From NCBI RefSeq assembly GCF_029872155.1, contig NZ_JARXLA010000002.1:496001-560000 (forward strand): a stretch of DNA of 64,000 bases. Reading direction: 5' to 3'. Below the pieces are notes generated by a model. That model ran no database searches and had not been told where the DNA came from. It was given only the letters and a program-made list of their open reading frames with translations. Position 1 is the first letter of the stretch. The number at the start of each line of letters is the position of its first letter. The DNA is from Hyphomicrobium sp. D-2. GTDB taxonomy: Bacteria > Pseudomonadota > Alphaproteobacteria > Rhizobiales > Hyphomicrobiaceae. The translations under genes and the position numbers were made by a program. This document shows positions 33,825 to 45,167 of this stretch, one piece after another.

Positions 33825-36800
33825 CGACGGCCGAAGCCAATAAAGGCGCAACGAAGGGCGACCACAGCGCACGCATTATCGCAGGTGTGCCCGAAGGCCT
33901 GGACGCGCTTGTGCTGGCGCAACTCATCAATGAGGCTGCTGCTGAAACAGCGCCCGGCACGCTGCTGCACATCGCGCGCGATGACCGCCGCGTTGAAGCG
34001 CTGGAGCAGGGGCTTGCATTCTTCGCACCGCAGGTGCGCGTGCTGCCGTTCCCGGCGTGGGATACGGTGCCGTATGACCGCATCGGTCCGCGCCCCGATG
34101 TCGTTGCGCAGCGGATGGCGACGCTGGCCAAGCTGGCGCTGGGCGGACGCAAGCATCCAACCGTCATTCTGACGACGGTGAATGCCGTACTGCAGCGCAT
34201 CCCGACACGCAGTTTCATGAAGCGCACCGTCAAGGCGCTGGCGCCGGGGCAGCGGGTCGACATGGCCCGGCTGATGAAGCGCCTGGCGCTGATGGGCTAC
34301 ACGCGTTCGGGCACGGTGATGGAGCCGGGCGAATATGCGGTGCGCGGCGGCATCCTCGACATCTTTCCGCCGGGGCGGTCGCAGCCGGTGCGCCTCGACT
34401 TTTTCGGCGACACGCTGGAAACCATCAAGGCGTTCGATGTACAGACGCAGCGCTCGCAGAAGGCGGTGCAGAAGTTTGCGTTGATGCCGGTGAGCGAAGT
34501 TGAATTCGGCTCCGATGCGGAAAAGCTTTTCCGCACGCGCTATGTCGAGCTGTTCGGCGGCGCGACCGGTGATGATCCGCTGTACGAGGCGGTCAGCTCC
34601 GGGCATCGCTATCCCGGTCAGGAGCACTGGCTGCCTCTGTTCCACGAAGAGCTTGAGACGCTGTTCGACTATGTGCCGGGAGTGATGATCAGCTTCGATC
34701 ATCGCGCCGATGAAACCATCAAGAGCCGCCTCGATCAGATATCGGAACACTACGACGCCCGTCTTGAGGCGCTGGAGGAAGCCAAGTTCGGCGGCCCGCC
34801 CTACAAACCTGTGCCGCCGGATCGGATGTTCCTCAATCAGGCGGAATTCGAAACGCTGCTGACGCGGCATCGCACCAATCATCTGACGCCGTTCGAAGCG
34901 GGTGAAGCACCGCACGTGCGTTCGTGGCGCGGCCGCGGCGGTCGTACGTTCACCGCTGAACGCGCGCAGGGCGATGTCAACGTGTTCGATTCCGTTGTCG
35001 GTCACATCCGCCGGCTGCAGGACGATCAGCGGCGCATCATTCTGACGACGTGGACGCCGGGCGCGCGGGAGCGGCTGGCCAGTCTGTTGAGCGATCACGG
35101 CCTCAAGGACATTGCGCGCGTTGAATCCTATGCCGAAGCGCTGGCGTTGCCGGGCAAGCAGGTGAGCATCGGCGTGCTGGGCATGGAGCAGGGCTTCGAG
35201 ACGCCGGAGCTGGTCATCATCGGCGAGCAGGATATTCTCGGCGACCGGCTTGTGCGTCCGCGCCGCAAGAAGCGCTCGGCCGTTGATGTGCTGACCGAGG
35301 CGACCAGCCTTTCGGTTGGTGATCTCGTTGTGCACTCCGATCACGGTATTGGCCGCTTCTGCGGACTGAAGACCATCGAAGTTCTGGGCGCGGCGCACGA
35401 CTGTCTGGAATTGCATTACGCGGGCGGCGACAAGCTGTTTCTGCCGGTCGAGAATATCGAGCTTTTGTCCCGTTACGGCGCCGATGAATCCGACGCACAA
35501 CTCGACAAGCTGGGCGGCGTCGGCTGGCAGTCGCGCAAGGCCAAGCTGAAGAAGCGGCTGCTTGAGATCGCCTCGGAGCTGATCAAGCTTGCAGCGCTGC
35601 GCCAGCTCAAGGAAGCACCTGCCATTACGGTGCAGGAAGGTCCGTACGAAGAGTTCGTTGCCCGCTTCCCGTATGAAGAAACCGAAGATCAGGGCGCCAG
35701 CATCGAAGCGGTGCTGGAGGATCTCGGCGCTGGCCGTCCGATGGATCGCCTGGTATGCGGCGATGTCGGCTTCGGCAAGACGGAAGTTGCCTTGCGCGCT
35801 GCATTTGCCGGCGCGATGGGCGGTCTGCAGGTTGCCGTCGTCGTGCCGACAACGCTGCTCGCGCGCCAGCACTTCAAGACCTTTACCGAGCGGTTCCGTG
35901 GCTTGCCGATCAACGTCGCGCAGGCTTCGCGCATGGTCGGCACCAAGGAACTGGCCGAGGTGAAGGAGGGCGTGAAAAACGGCACCGTCGATATCGTTGT
36001 CGGCACACACGCGCTGCTGGGCAAGACTATCGATTTCAAGCGGCTCGGCCTGTTGATTATCGACGAGGAGCAGCACTTCGGCGTCGGCCACAAGGAACGG
36101 CTGAAGAAGATGAAGGAGGACGTGCACGTTCTCACGCTGTCGGCGACGCCTATTCCGCGTACGCTGCAATTGGCGTTGACAGGCGTGCGCGAACTTTCGC
36201 TCATCACCACGCCGCCGGTCGATCGCCTTGCTGTGCGCACGTACATCTCGCCGTTCGATCCGATGATCATCCGCGACGCGCTGCTGCGCGAGCGTTACCG
36301 TGGCGGCCAAAGCTTCTACGTCGCGCCGCGCATTTCCGATCTCGACGAGATCGCCGACTTCCTGCGCGAAGCGGTGCCGGAGCTGACATTCGCCCGTGCG
36401 ACAGGACAGCTTGCGCCCAGCGAGTTGGAAGATGTGATGACCGCGTTCTACGACGGCAAGTATGATGTGCTGCTGTCTACGGCCATCGTTGAATCTGGCC
36501 TCGATCTGCCGAACGCGAATACGCTGATCGTGCACCGCGCGGACATGTTCGGTCTGGCGCAACTCTATCAGTTGCGTGGTCGCGTCGGTCGTTCGAAGAC
36601 GCGCGCCTACGCCTATTTCACCACGCCGATCGGCAAGGCGCTGACAGAAGGTGCCGACAAGCGGCTGAAGGTGCTGCAGTCGCTCGATACGCTGGGCGCG
36701 GGCTTCTCGCTGGCATCGCACGATCTCGATATCCGCGGTTCGGGCAACCTTTTGGGCGAGGAACAGTCCGGCCACATCCGCGAAGTTGGCTTCGAACTCT

Positions 36801-37339
36801 ATCAGTCGATGCTGGAAGAGGCCGTCGCCTCGATGAAGGAAGGCGACATTGAAGGCACCAACACACGCGACCAGTGGAGCCCGCAGATTTCGCTCGGCAC
36901 GTCGGTGCTGATTCCGGAAAGCTACGTCGCCGACCTGCAACTTCGCCTCGGTCTCTATCGCCGCCTGTCGACGCTGGAAACGCGCGAGGAGATCGACAAC
37001 TTTGCCTCCGAGCTGGTCGATCGCTTCGGTCCGTTGCCGGAGGAAGTGGAGCACCTGCTCGACGTGATGGAGATCAAGGGGCTGTGCCGTCAAGCGGGCG
37101 TTTCGCAGGTGGATGCCGGGCCGCGCGGTGCGGTCGTTGCGTTCCACAAGAACGCGTTCGCCAATCCCGAAGGGCTGGTTGCGTTTGTGCAGGCATCACG
37201 CGGCATGGTGAAGGTGCAGCCGGATCAGAAGCTTGTGTTCCGCGCCGGATGGGATCTGCCGAACGAGCGCCTCAAAGGCGTGCGCGGCTTCGTTGGCCAG
37301 CTTGCCGACGTTGCTGCTCGGGCAAGGAAAGCCGCTTAG
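33821..37339 (+). CDS. mfd: Transcription-repair coupling factor
   Basis: This 1172-residue protein displaces stalled RNA polymerase and recruits UvrA at template lesions. The order is: N-terminal UvrB-like domain (about 1-340, with 'GGILDIFPPGRSQPVRLDFFGDTLE'), an RNA-polymerase interaction domain ('LSVGDLVVHSDHGIGRFCGL' near residue 500), then the RecG-like translocase: Walker A 'CGDVGFGKTEVA' near residue 645, motif II 'IIDEEQHFGVGHKE' near 746, 'SATPIPRTLQLAL', and motif VI 'QLRGRVGRSKTRAYAYF'. The C-terminal TRCF domain is present ('LGLYRRLSTLETREEIDNFASELVDRFGPLPEEVEHLL'). The length is typical. ATG overlaps the sdhE stop. Confidence 0.97.
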   Translation: MTTAEANKGATKGDHSARIIAGVPEGLDALVLAQLINEAAAETAPGTLLHIARDDRRVEALEQGLAFFAPQVRVLPFPAWDTVPYDRIGPRPDVVAQRMATLAKLALGGRKHPTVILTTVNAVLQRIPTRSFMKRTVKALAPGQRVDMARLMKRLALMGYTRSGTVMEPGEYAVRGGILDIFPPGRSQPVRLDFFGDTLETIKAFDVQTQRSQKAVQKFALMPVSEVEFGSDAEKLFRTRYVELFGGATGDDPLYEAVSSGHRYPGQEHWLPLFHEELETLFDYVPGVMISFDHRADETIKSRLDQISEHYDARLEALEEAKFGGPPYKPVPPDRMFLNQAEFETLLTRHRTNHLTPFEAGEAPHVRSWRGRGGRTFTAERAQGDVNVFDSVVGHIRRLQDDQRRIILTTWTPGARERLASLLSDHGLKDIARVESYAEALALPGKQVSIGVLGMEQGFETPELVIIGEQDILGDRLVRPRRKKRSAVDVLTEATSLSVGDLVVHSDHGIGRFCGLKTIEVLGAAHDCLELHYAGGDKLFLPVENIELLSRYGADESDAQLDKLGGVGWQSRKAKLKKRLLEIASELIKLAALRQLKEAPAITVQEGPYEEFVARFPYEETEDQGASIEAVLEDLGAGRPMDRLVCGDVGFGKTEVALRAAFAGAMGGLQVAVVVPTTLLARQHFKTFTERFRGLPINVAQASRMVGTKELAEVKEGVKNGTVDIVVGTHALLGKTIDFKRLGLLIIDEEQHFGVGHKERLKKMKEDVHVLTLSATPIPRTLQLALTGVRELSLITTPPVDRLAVRTYISPFDPMIIRDALLRERYRGGQSFYVAPRISDLDEIADFLREAVPELTFARATGQLAPSELEDVMTAFYDGKYDVLLSTAIVESGLDLPNANTLIVHRADMFGLAQLYQLRGRVGRSKTRAYAYFTTPIGKALTEGADKRLKVLQSLDTLGAGFSLASHDLDIRGSGNLLGEEQSGHIREVGFELYQSMLEEAVASMKEGDIEGTNTRDQWSPQISLGTSVLIPESYVADLQLRLGLYRRLSTLETREEIDNFASELVDRFGPLPEEVEHLLDVMEIKGLCRQAGVSQVDAGPRGAVVAFHKNAFANPEGLVAFVQASRGMVKVQPDQKLVFRAGWDLPNERLKGVRGFVGQLADVAARARKAA

Positions 37340-37370
37340 AACCGTAGCGGAGCGGCTTCAGAAAACAAAA

Positions 37371-37393
37371 GCGCGCAGATTTAATCTGCGCGC
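37371..37393 (-). terminator. Intrinsic terminator between mfd and the convergent membrane-protein gene
   Basis: A perfect 10-bp stem (GCGCGCAGAT and its complement, 3-base loop) is followed on the minus strand by TTTTGTTTT. It therefore serves the minus-strand gene ending at 37432, and it may also stop mfd transcripts. Confidence 0.8.
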
Positions 37394-37431
37394 TGATCGA
37401 TCTGGGTGATGCAGTTTGCAGGCGTCCGCGA

Positions 37432-37782
37432 TCAGGTCGTCTTGCGCTTGTTGAAGTATGCGCGCGGGCCCGGCGAACGGCGCGAGCGCTGCTCCGGCGA
37501 CATCGCTTCCATCAGTTTGATCGCCTGTGTGAAGATGATTGGGAACACAACGATCAGGAACAGCCCGATCAGCATCAGGTCGCGCATGTCGGCCTGATAG
37601 CCGCGATAGAGCACTAGCAGTCCCGAGCCGATACCCGCCGCCGTCAGCAGCGTGATGAGAACGGCTTCAAGGTGATGCGAGATCACATACCAGAGCCCGA
37701 CGACCGCCAGCACCGCCGTGATGCCGATGGCAGTCAGCACGCCGGGATGCGCGGCAAGATATTGCGTGAGTTCGTCGAACAT
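37432..37782 (-). CDS. Small membrane protein of unknown function
   Basis: This 116-residue protein has three hydrophobic segments ('VLTAIGITAVLAVVGLWYVI', 'AVLITLLTAAGIGSGLLVLY', 'LMLIGLFLIVVFPIIFTQA') followed by a basic, Pro-rich C-terminal tail ('RSRRSPGPRAYFNKRKTT') expected to be cytoplasmic. The ATG at 37782 has AAGGAGG about six bases upstream, which fixes the start. I recognise no named family. It converges on mfd with a shared terminator. Its promoter lies in the 131-base region next to the ligase/synthetase gene. Confidence 0.72.
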   Translation of the reverse strand: MFDELTQYLAAHPGVLTAIGITAVLAVVGLWYVISHHLEAVLITLLTAAGIGSGLLVLYRGYQADMRDLMLIGLFLIVVFPIIFTQAIKLMEAMSPEQRSRRSPGPRAYFNKRKTT

Positions 37783-37913
37783 GATCGCCTCCTTGCATGC
37801 CACCAACGCGGCGGCCAACAGCAACGAGAGCTGATACCACTTTCAAACCCGTCTGTGCGTGACGTCAGGGCGGAATCGCAGCGCGGCGCGGCGCACAGGA
37901 CACAGATCGGCGG

Positions 37914-39476
37914 TCAGCTTGTGGATAACTCGGGATGGCGCAACGCCTTGCGCATCACCTTGCCGTTTGCTGTGCGCGGCAGTGCGTCGATGAACACAAT
38001 CGAACGCGGCCGTTTGTATCCAGCCAGCCGGTCGGCGGCGAATGCTTCGATGTCGGACACTTCAACACTTGCACCCGGCTGACGCACGATGAATGCGGCG
38101 ATGATGCTGACGTCTGCGCGCACGCGTACTTCCGCGCACGCTACTTCGGCGACGGCGGGATGTTCCGCAATCGCGGCTTCTACTTCGAGCGGCGACACGC
38201 GATAGCCGAGCGCCTTCATCAGATCGTTGGCGCGACCGTGATGGAACACATATCCGTCGGCGTCGATGCGGGCGAGATCGCCACCGATGAACCACTCGCC
38301 ACGCATCACCGCGGATTCTTCGTCAGGCCGGTTCCAGTAGCCAAGCATCAAACCCGGATCGGAGCGGTGCACGGCCAGCAAACCTTCCTCGCCTGCAGGT
38401 AACGGTTCATCGCCGCCGTCAACCGGCAGCACGGCAATGCGACGGCCGGGCTGGGCTTGGCCAACAGCGCCTGCACGCCGAACCATCTCCGGCCCGGTTG
38501 AAATGTAGGTGGAGATTTCACTCATGCCGAGCGCTTCGTAAATCGGACGACCGGTGCGCGCTTCCCATTCCTCGAACAGCCCCGGCGGCGGGCTTTCACC
38601 GGCCATCAGGCCATGGCGCAGCACGCCCAGATCATCGCGCGTTGGCTGCGCGTATTTCAGGATCTGGCGGAAAACGCCGGGCACGCCCGCGAACAGTGTG
38701 GCACCGGTCTGCCGGATCAGTTGCGGCCAGACGGTGGGATCTTTCTCGCCGGTGAAGATGATGGATGTCGCGCCGTTGGCCCACGGATCGGTGAGGCCGG
38801 TGCCAAGTGTGAACGTCCAGTTGAACGCTCCGGCATGTAGCATGCGGTCATCCGGGCCGATGCCGTACCAGCCGCGATACATCGGACTACGACCGAAAGC
38901 GGCGCGCTGTGCGTGCAGCACGCCTTTGGGCGATGCTGTGGTGCCGGAGGTGTAGATCAGGAATGCGGGATCGTCGGCGGCGGTGTCGGCATAGTGCGCG
39001 CGCGGCGCTTCGCGCATCATGCGCTCAACGGCAGCCGCATCCAGAACCATAACGCTGCCCGGCAGTTCGCCCATCTCCATGCCAGCGCCGCTGCCTAGGG
39101 CAATGGCTTGCGCACCGCTATCCTCAAGCATGAAGCGCGCTTCGGTGGCGGTGAGCTGCGTTGACGTTGGCAGCGGAACATAGCCGCCCGCGATTGCGCC
39201 AAAGAACAGCAGCGCATAGGTGCTGGTGTTTTCCAGCCGGATGAGAATGCGTGCGCCGGGCTTCAGGCCGGTTGCTTGCAACCCACCGGCGATGCGCAAC
39301 ACCGCGTCTTCGATGGCTGCGAACGTCCATGCTTCGGCGGGGGCGGCGGCGTTGACGTCATCATAGACCAGCAGCGCCGGTGTATCGGGGCGCGCAGTGG
39401 CGGCGCGACCGATGGCGTAAGCGGCCATGTTGAAGCGTGCGGGGAGAGAGGTAACGGGCGCGAGCTGGTTCATCAT
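37914..39476 (-). CDS. Acyl-CoA synthetase / AMP-dependent ligase
   Basis: This 520-residue protein is in the ANL superfamily, activating a carboxylic acid as an acyl-AMP and transferring it to CoA. The P-loop 'LIYTSGTTASPKG' (about residues 173-185), the 'YEALGMSEISTYIS' block, 'GYWNRPDEES', 'GGDLARIDADGYVFHHGRANDLMKALGYRVSP' and the C-terminal 'LPRTANGKVMRKAL' with the catalytic lysine are present. Chain length and substrate are unclear. The MM start at 39476 overlaps the stop of the upstream gene (ATGA), so the two are likely coupled. Its partner is an orphan solute-binding protein, which suggests that the substrate may be imported, an inference only. Confidence 0.85.
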   Translation of the reverse strand: MMNQLAPVTSLPARFNMAAYAIGRAATARPDTPALLVYDDVNAAAPAEAWTFAAIEDAVLRIAGGLQATGLKPGARILIRLENTSTYALLFFGAIAGGYVPLPTSTQLTATEARFMLEDSGAQAIALGSGAGMEMGELPGSVMVLDAAAVERMMREAPRAHYADTAADDPAFLIYTSGTTASPKGVLHAQRAAFGRSPMYRGWYGIGPDDRMLHAGAFNWTFTLGTGLTDPWANGATSIIFTGEKDPTVWPQLIRQTGATLFAGVPGVFRQILKYAQPTRDDLGVLRHGLMAGESPPPGLFEEWEARTGRPIYEALGMSEISTYISTGPEMVRRAGAVGQAQPGRRIAVLPVDGGDEPLPAGEEGLLAVHRSDPGLMLGYWNRPDEESAVMRGEWFIGGDLARIDADGYVFHHGRANDLMKALGYRVSPLEVEAAIAEHPAVAEVACAEVRVRADVSIIAAFIVRQPGASVEVSDIEAFAADRLAGYKRPRSIVFIDALPRTANGKVMRKALRHPELSTS

Positions 39477-41326
39477 GGTTTGTCGGTGGTCCACCAAGTA
39501 TCGACATTGGAGCCGAACAGGGGTGTCTTTTCTGGATGTTTCATGCGGGTCCAATAGGCGACCCACTGCTTGGGGATGTAGAACAGCGGAATGACGTAGT
39601 CACCGGAAAGCAGCACGCGGTCGAGGGCCCGCACGGCAGACACGAAGTTCTGTTCGTCCTTTGCCGCCAGCATTGCGCCGATCATCGCGTCGACGGCTTC
39701 GTTCTCAACGCCGGCGAAATTGAATGTGCCGGGTGTTTTGGCTGCGTTCGCCGACCAACGGAACAACTGCTCGTTGCCCGGCGAAAGCGACGAGATCCAT
39801 GTGTTCTGCATCATGTCGTAGTCATAGTTCGTCAGCCGCTGCTGATACTGCGCGCTATCGACAACCCGTACTCTGGCATCGATGCCGAGACGTTCGACAT
39901 CGCGCACGAACGACAGCAACAAGCCTTCCTGCGTGGTGGCTGCGGCGAGGATTTCAAAGCTGAGCTGACGGCCGGTCTTTGCATGCACGAGCTTGCCACC
40001 ACGCAATTCGTAGCCCGCGTCTTGCAGCAGATGAAATGCCCGTTCCTGATTGTCGCGACTGCGCCCCGAGCCATCGGTCGATGGGAAGCGATAGGTGCCC
40101 TTCATAATGTCCGGCTTCACGGCATCGGGGTAGAGGGCCAGCAATTCGCGTTCACGGGCGTCGGCGGGTGTGCCCGTCGATGCCAGCGTGGAGCGTTCGA
40201 AATAACTTTGTGTGCGGCTGTAAAGGCCGGAATAAAGCGTGCGATTTATCCATTCGAAGTCGAACAGCAGGATCAGCGCTTCGCGCACCTTCGGATCGGC
40301 GAACACGGGGCGGCGGGTGTTGAACACCAGCGCGGACATGCCTGCGGGTAAACCGATCTCGAACTGGCCCTTGACGACCTTGCCGGCGCGGACTGCCGGA
40401 AAATCATAACCGTTGGCCCAGCGGCGAGGATCGTCCTCCGGCCAGCGGTCGGTTTGGCCTGACTTGAAGGCGTCAAACAGCACCGAGCCATCGCGGAAGT
40501 AATCGAAGCGGATCTCATCAAAGTTGAAGCGGCCGCGATTGACGGGCAGGTCGCGGCCCCAATAGTTGGGATCGCGCACATATGTCAGCGCCCGGCCGGG
40601 ATCGACGCGGCCGATGCGGTAAGGGCCCGACCCAATCGGCGGCGTAAGCGATGTGTGATCGAAGGTTGCCGGGTCGATGGCGTGCTTGGGCAGCACCGGC
40701 ATCAGGCCCAGGATGAACGGAATTTCGCGGTCGCCGCTATCGTCGAAGGTGAAACGCACGCTGTGATCGCTCAGCCGCTCGGTCTTTGTCACCTTCTCGA
40801 AGTAGGTGCGATAATTCGGGCGGCCCTTTTTCATCAGAATTTCATAGGAAAAAATGATGTCGTCGGCGGTAATCGGTGTGCCGTCGGAGAAGCGTGCCCT
40901 GGGATTGAGATGAAAGGTGATCGAGGAGCGATCGTCCGGCATCTCGACCGTTTCGGCGATCAGGCCATAGAGGGTGAACGGTTCGTCCATTCCCCGCGCC
41001 ATCAGGCTCTCGATCGTGAAATCGCGGATGCCGACAGCGGGCACGCCCCGGACAATCAGCGGGTTCAGGCTGTCGAAGGAGCCGTAGGCGCCCAGCACGA
41101 GGCGCCCGCCCTTGGGTGCGTCCGGCTCGACGTAGGAGAAATGCGAAAAACCGGCGGGCTGCTTCGGCTCACCATGCAGGGCAATGCCGTGCACCGCATT
41201 GGGGCCGGCTGCTGCTGGCTGAGGTTCCGGTTTCTGCTCCTGTGCATCGGCAGGCAGTGCGCATGCGACTAAAAAAAATAGCGCCGCACAAGCCACCCGA
41301 ACTGCAATCAAATACAAGTCTGGCAT
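39473..41326 (-). CDS. Extracellular solute-binding protein, family 5 (YejA-like)
   Basis: This 617-residue periplasmic protein of ABC importers (SBP_bac_5) resembles YejA, which binds oligopeptides or related compounds. The N-terminus 'YLIAVRVACAALFFLVACALPADA' is a signal peptide with a possible lipobox (LVAC) or cleavage after ADA. The mature part has 'YGSFDSLNPLIVRG', 'ARFSDGTPITADDIIFSYEILM', 'TPPIGSGPYRIGRVDPG' and 'KVREALILLFDFEWINRTLYSGLY', which are family blocks. No permease or ATPase gene follows: the next gene downstream is the acyl-CoA synthetase, overlapping by four bases. The ATG at 41326 gives the cleanest signal peptide. Confidence 0.87.
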   Translation of the reverse strand: MPDLYLIAVRVACAALFFLVACALPADAQEQKPEPQPAAAGPNAVHGIALHGEPKQPAGFSHFSYVEPDAPKGGRLVLGAYGSFDSLNPLIVRGVPAVGIRDFTIESLMARGMDEPFTLYGLIAETVEMPDDRSSITFHLNPRARFSDGTPITADDIIFSYEILMKKGRPNYRTYFEKVTKTERLSDHSVRFTFDDSGDREIPFILGLMPVLPKHAIDPATFDHTSLTPPIGSGPYRIGRVDPGRALTYVRDPNYWGRDLPVNRGRFNFDEIRFDYFRDGSVLFDAFKSGQTDRWPEDDPRRWANGYDFPAVRAGKVVKGQFEIGLPAGMSALVFNTRRPVFADPKVREALILLFDFEWINRTLYSGLYSRTQSYFERSTLASTGTPADARERELLALYPDAVKPDIMKGTYRFPSTDGSGRSRDNQERAFHLLQDAGYELRGGKLVHAKTGRQLSFEILAAATTQEGLLLSFVRDVERLGIDARVRVVDSAQYQQRLTNYDYDMMQNTWISSLSPGNEQLFRWSANAAKTPGTFNFAGVENEAVDAMIGAMLAAKDEQNFVSAVRALDRVLLSGDYVIPLFYIPKQWVAYWTRMKHPEKTPLFGSNVDTWWTTDKP

Positions 41327-41686
41327 ATGGCCGTTCCGCCGACAAAGCATGTGGACAGGCGCGCGAACCATCACCTGATTGCCGTACTTGGCCGCTATGG
41401 CTGTCAGATATTGAGGCATACGACGGCTCTTATCACAGGAAATATGTTCCACCATGGCGCGTGCCGATTTCTCGCACAGACACTCCTGCGTTGCGGGTTT
41501 GCCACGATCGATTGAGTGGTTATCATGAATGTGAGAATGCTAAAAACTACGGCCACGGGATTGCCGCAATCGGGGCATTACTGCCGGTCAATGGGCGCCG
41601 AGGGGCGTCATAAGGGCGCGCAGATTTTGTTCGCTCGGCGAGGGGCGAGCTGGAAGGGCCAGCTCACTAAGAAAGGTTTGTATTCC

Positions 41687-42535
41687 ATGACAAATTCCGT
41701 TGCGCACCTCCTGGTAAAGGGGCGGAGCGGCCGCGGGGTGGCTGCTGTGTGCGCTGCTCTTGGGCTGGCCGCCATGGTTTCTGCTGTGCCTGCCCTTGCG
41801 CAGGAAGCAAAGAAGGCAGCGCCCGCCAAAGCAGCTCCCGCCGCCAAGGCTCCGGCCAAGGGCGCCGCTGCTGGCGACCAGAAGAGCAGCGCCTGGGTCA
41901 AGCTTTGCGAGAAGGCGCCGTTCAACACCAAGGACAAGGACGGCAAGGAAGTTAAGAGCGAAAAGAACATCTGCCTGACGCATCACGAGCGTCTGGATGG
42001 CAACACCGGCATGGTCATGGTGTCGGCGGCTATCCGTGAGGTGGAAGGCGCTCCCAAGAAGAGCATGATGGTCATGGTGCCGCTTGGCATGGCGTTGCCG
42101 CCAGGGCTGCGCGCTGCGGTCTATTCCAAGGAGCAGTGGGAAAAAGCCGCGAAGAACGAAAAGATCGACGAGAACACGCTGAAGCCGATCTCGTTGACCT
42201 ATTCGCTGTGCCATGCCGCTGGCTGCACTGCCGAGATCGAAGCCACGCCGGACCTCGTCGAGCAGATGAAGAAGGGTGGCGGCATCATGGTCATCGCCAT
42301 GAATGCGGGCGCTCAGCCGATTGGCTTCCCGGTGCCGCTCGACGGCTTCACCGAGGCCTATGCCGGCAAGCCGATCGACAACGAAGAATATGCCAAGGCC
42401 CGTGGTCAGCTGATGGCGCAGATTCGTGAACGTCAGCAGGCCGCGCTTGAGAAGTACAAGGCCGAGCAGATGAAGAATCTGCCGCCGCCGCCGGATGCTG
42501 CCGCCGCCGCTGCACCGGCTGCCAAGAAGAAGTAA
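41687..42535 (+). CDS. IalB-family exported protein
   Basis: This 282-residue protein belongs to the invasion-associated locus B family, periplasmic proteins widespread in Hyphomicrobiales. A signal peptide ends at 'PALA' (residue 38), followed by a Lys/Ala/Pro linker ('AKKAAPAKAAPAAKAPAKG'). The IalB domain has paired cysteines ('VKLCEKAPFN..KNICLTHHE', then 'YSLCHAAGCTAEIEA'), likely disulfide-bonded, and ends in a long charged helix and a Pro/Ala/Lys tail. The role of IalB in non-pathogens is not defined. The ATG at 41687 was chosen because the signal peptide begins there and 'aagaaagg' precedes it. A terminator follows. Confidence 0.88.
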   Translation: MTNSVAHLLVKGRSGRGVAAVCAALGLAAMVSAVPALAQEAKKAAPAKAAPAAKAPAKGAAAGDQKSSAWVKLCEKAPFNTKDKDGKEVKSEKNICLTHHERLDGNTGMVMVSAAIREVEGAPKKSMMVMVPLGMALPPGLRAAVYSKEQWEKAAKNEKIDENTLKPISLTYSLCHAAGCTAEIEATPDLVEQMKKGGGIMVIAMNAGAQPIGFPVPLDGFTEAYAGKPIDNEEYAKARGQLMAQIRERQQAALEKYKAEQMKNLPPPPDAAAAAAPAAKKK

Positions 42536-42570
42536 TCGCTTCTCTTCGCAGTGACGTTTTGAATTGTTGG

Positions 42571-42602
42571 CCGCTCGGCGATTGTATCGCCGGGCGGTTT
42601 TT
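42571..42602 (+). terminator. Intrinsic terminator after the IalB-family gene
   Basis: CCGCTCGGCGA pairs with TCGCCGGGCGG (11 bp with one G-T pair, 5-base loop), followed by tttttcg. It lies 35 bases after the stop. Confidence 0.82.
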
Positions 42603-42953
42603 CGTTGCGGATCGGGATAGCGTCGGCGCGAAAGGGATCGTCAGGTGCGACCGATATTTAGCAGTTCAACGATCGCCACGCATGTTGCGCAAGCCGAGCG
42701 TGAGATCGTCGCGCGATCGTTTCACGGGGCTGCAGATTGCTGGCAAGCTAGCGCACGTGAGTTGCCTTGTTCGTGGCTGAGCCCGCCGGGCTCGCTTCAG
42801 TATCGGCTGTCAGGAGTTGTGTATACCTATGGCGACGGCATCTGCTGCGCGCATTGATAGCGGCTATGGGAAACGGCGGACGGAAGATACAACCTTCCAT
42901 CCGCGCTTCTCATCCAACGGCGGGATGCGCCGCTCCGATCTTCAGTCTGCCGA
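42603..42953. other. Non-coding stretch between the IalB-family gene and purL, no gene seen
   Basis: The region has ordinary base composition and several short frames, none with both a ribosome site and a plausible product. The best of them, a 44-codon frame at 42829-42963 with AGGAG upstream, overlaps the purL stop and has no recognisable feature. No terminator for purL is visible here. Confidence 0.5.

Positions 42954-45167
<2,214 letters not shown>

Noticed and set aside
33776-37147. 1123-codon minus-strand frame opposite mfd
   Set aside because: It mirrors the mfd gene through the high-GC third-base bias of the real gene; the product is His/Arg/Gln-rich with no domain, and mfd on the other strand is unmistakable.
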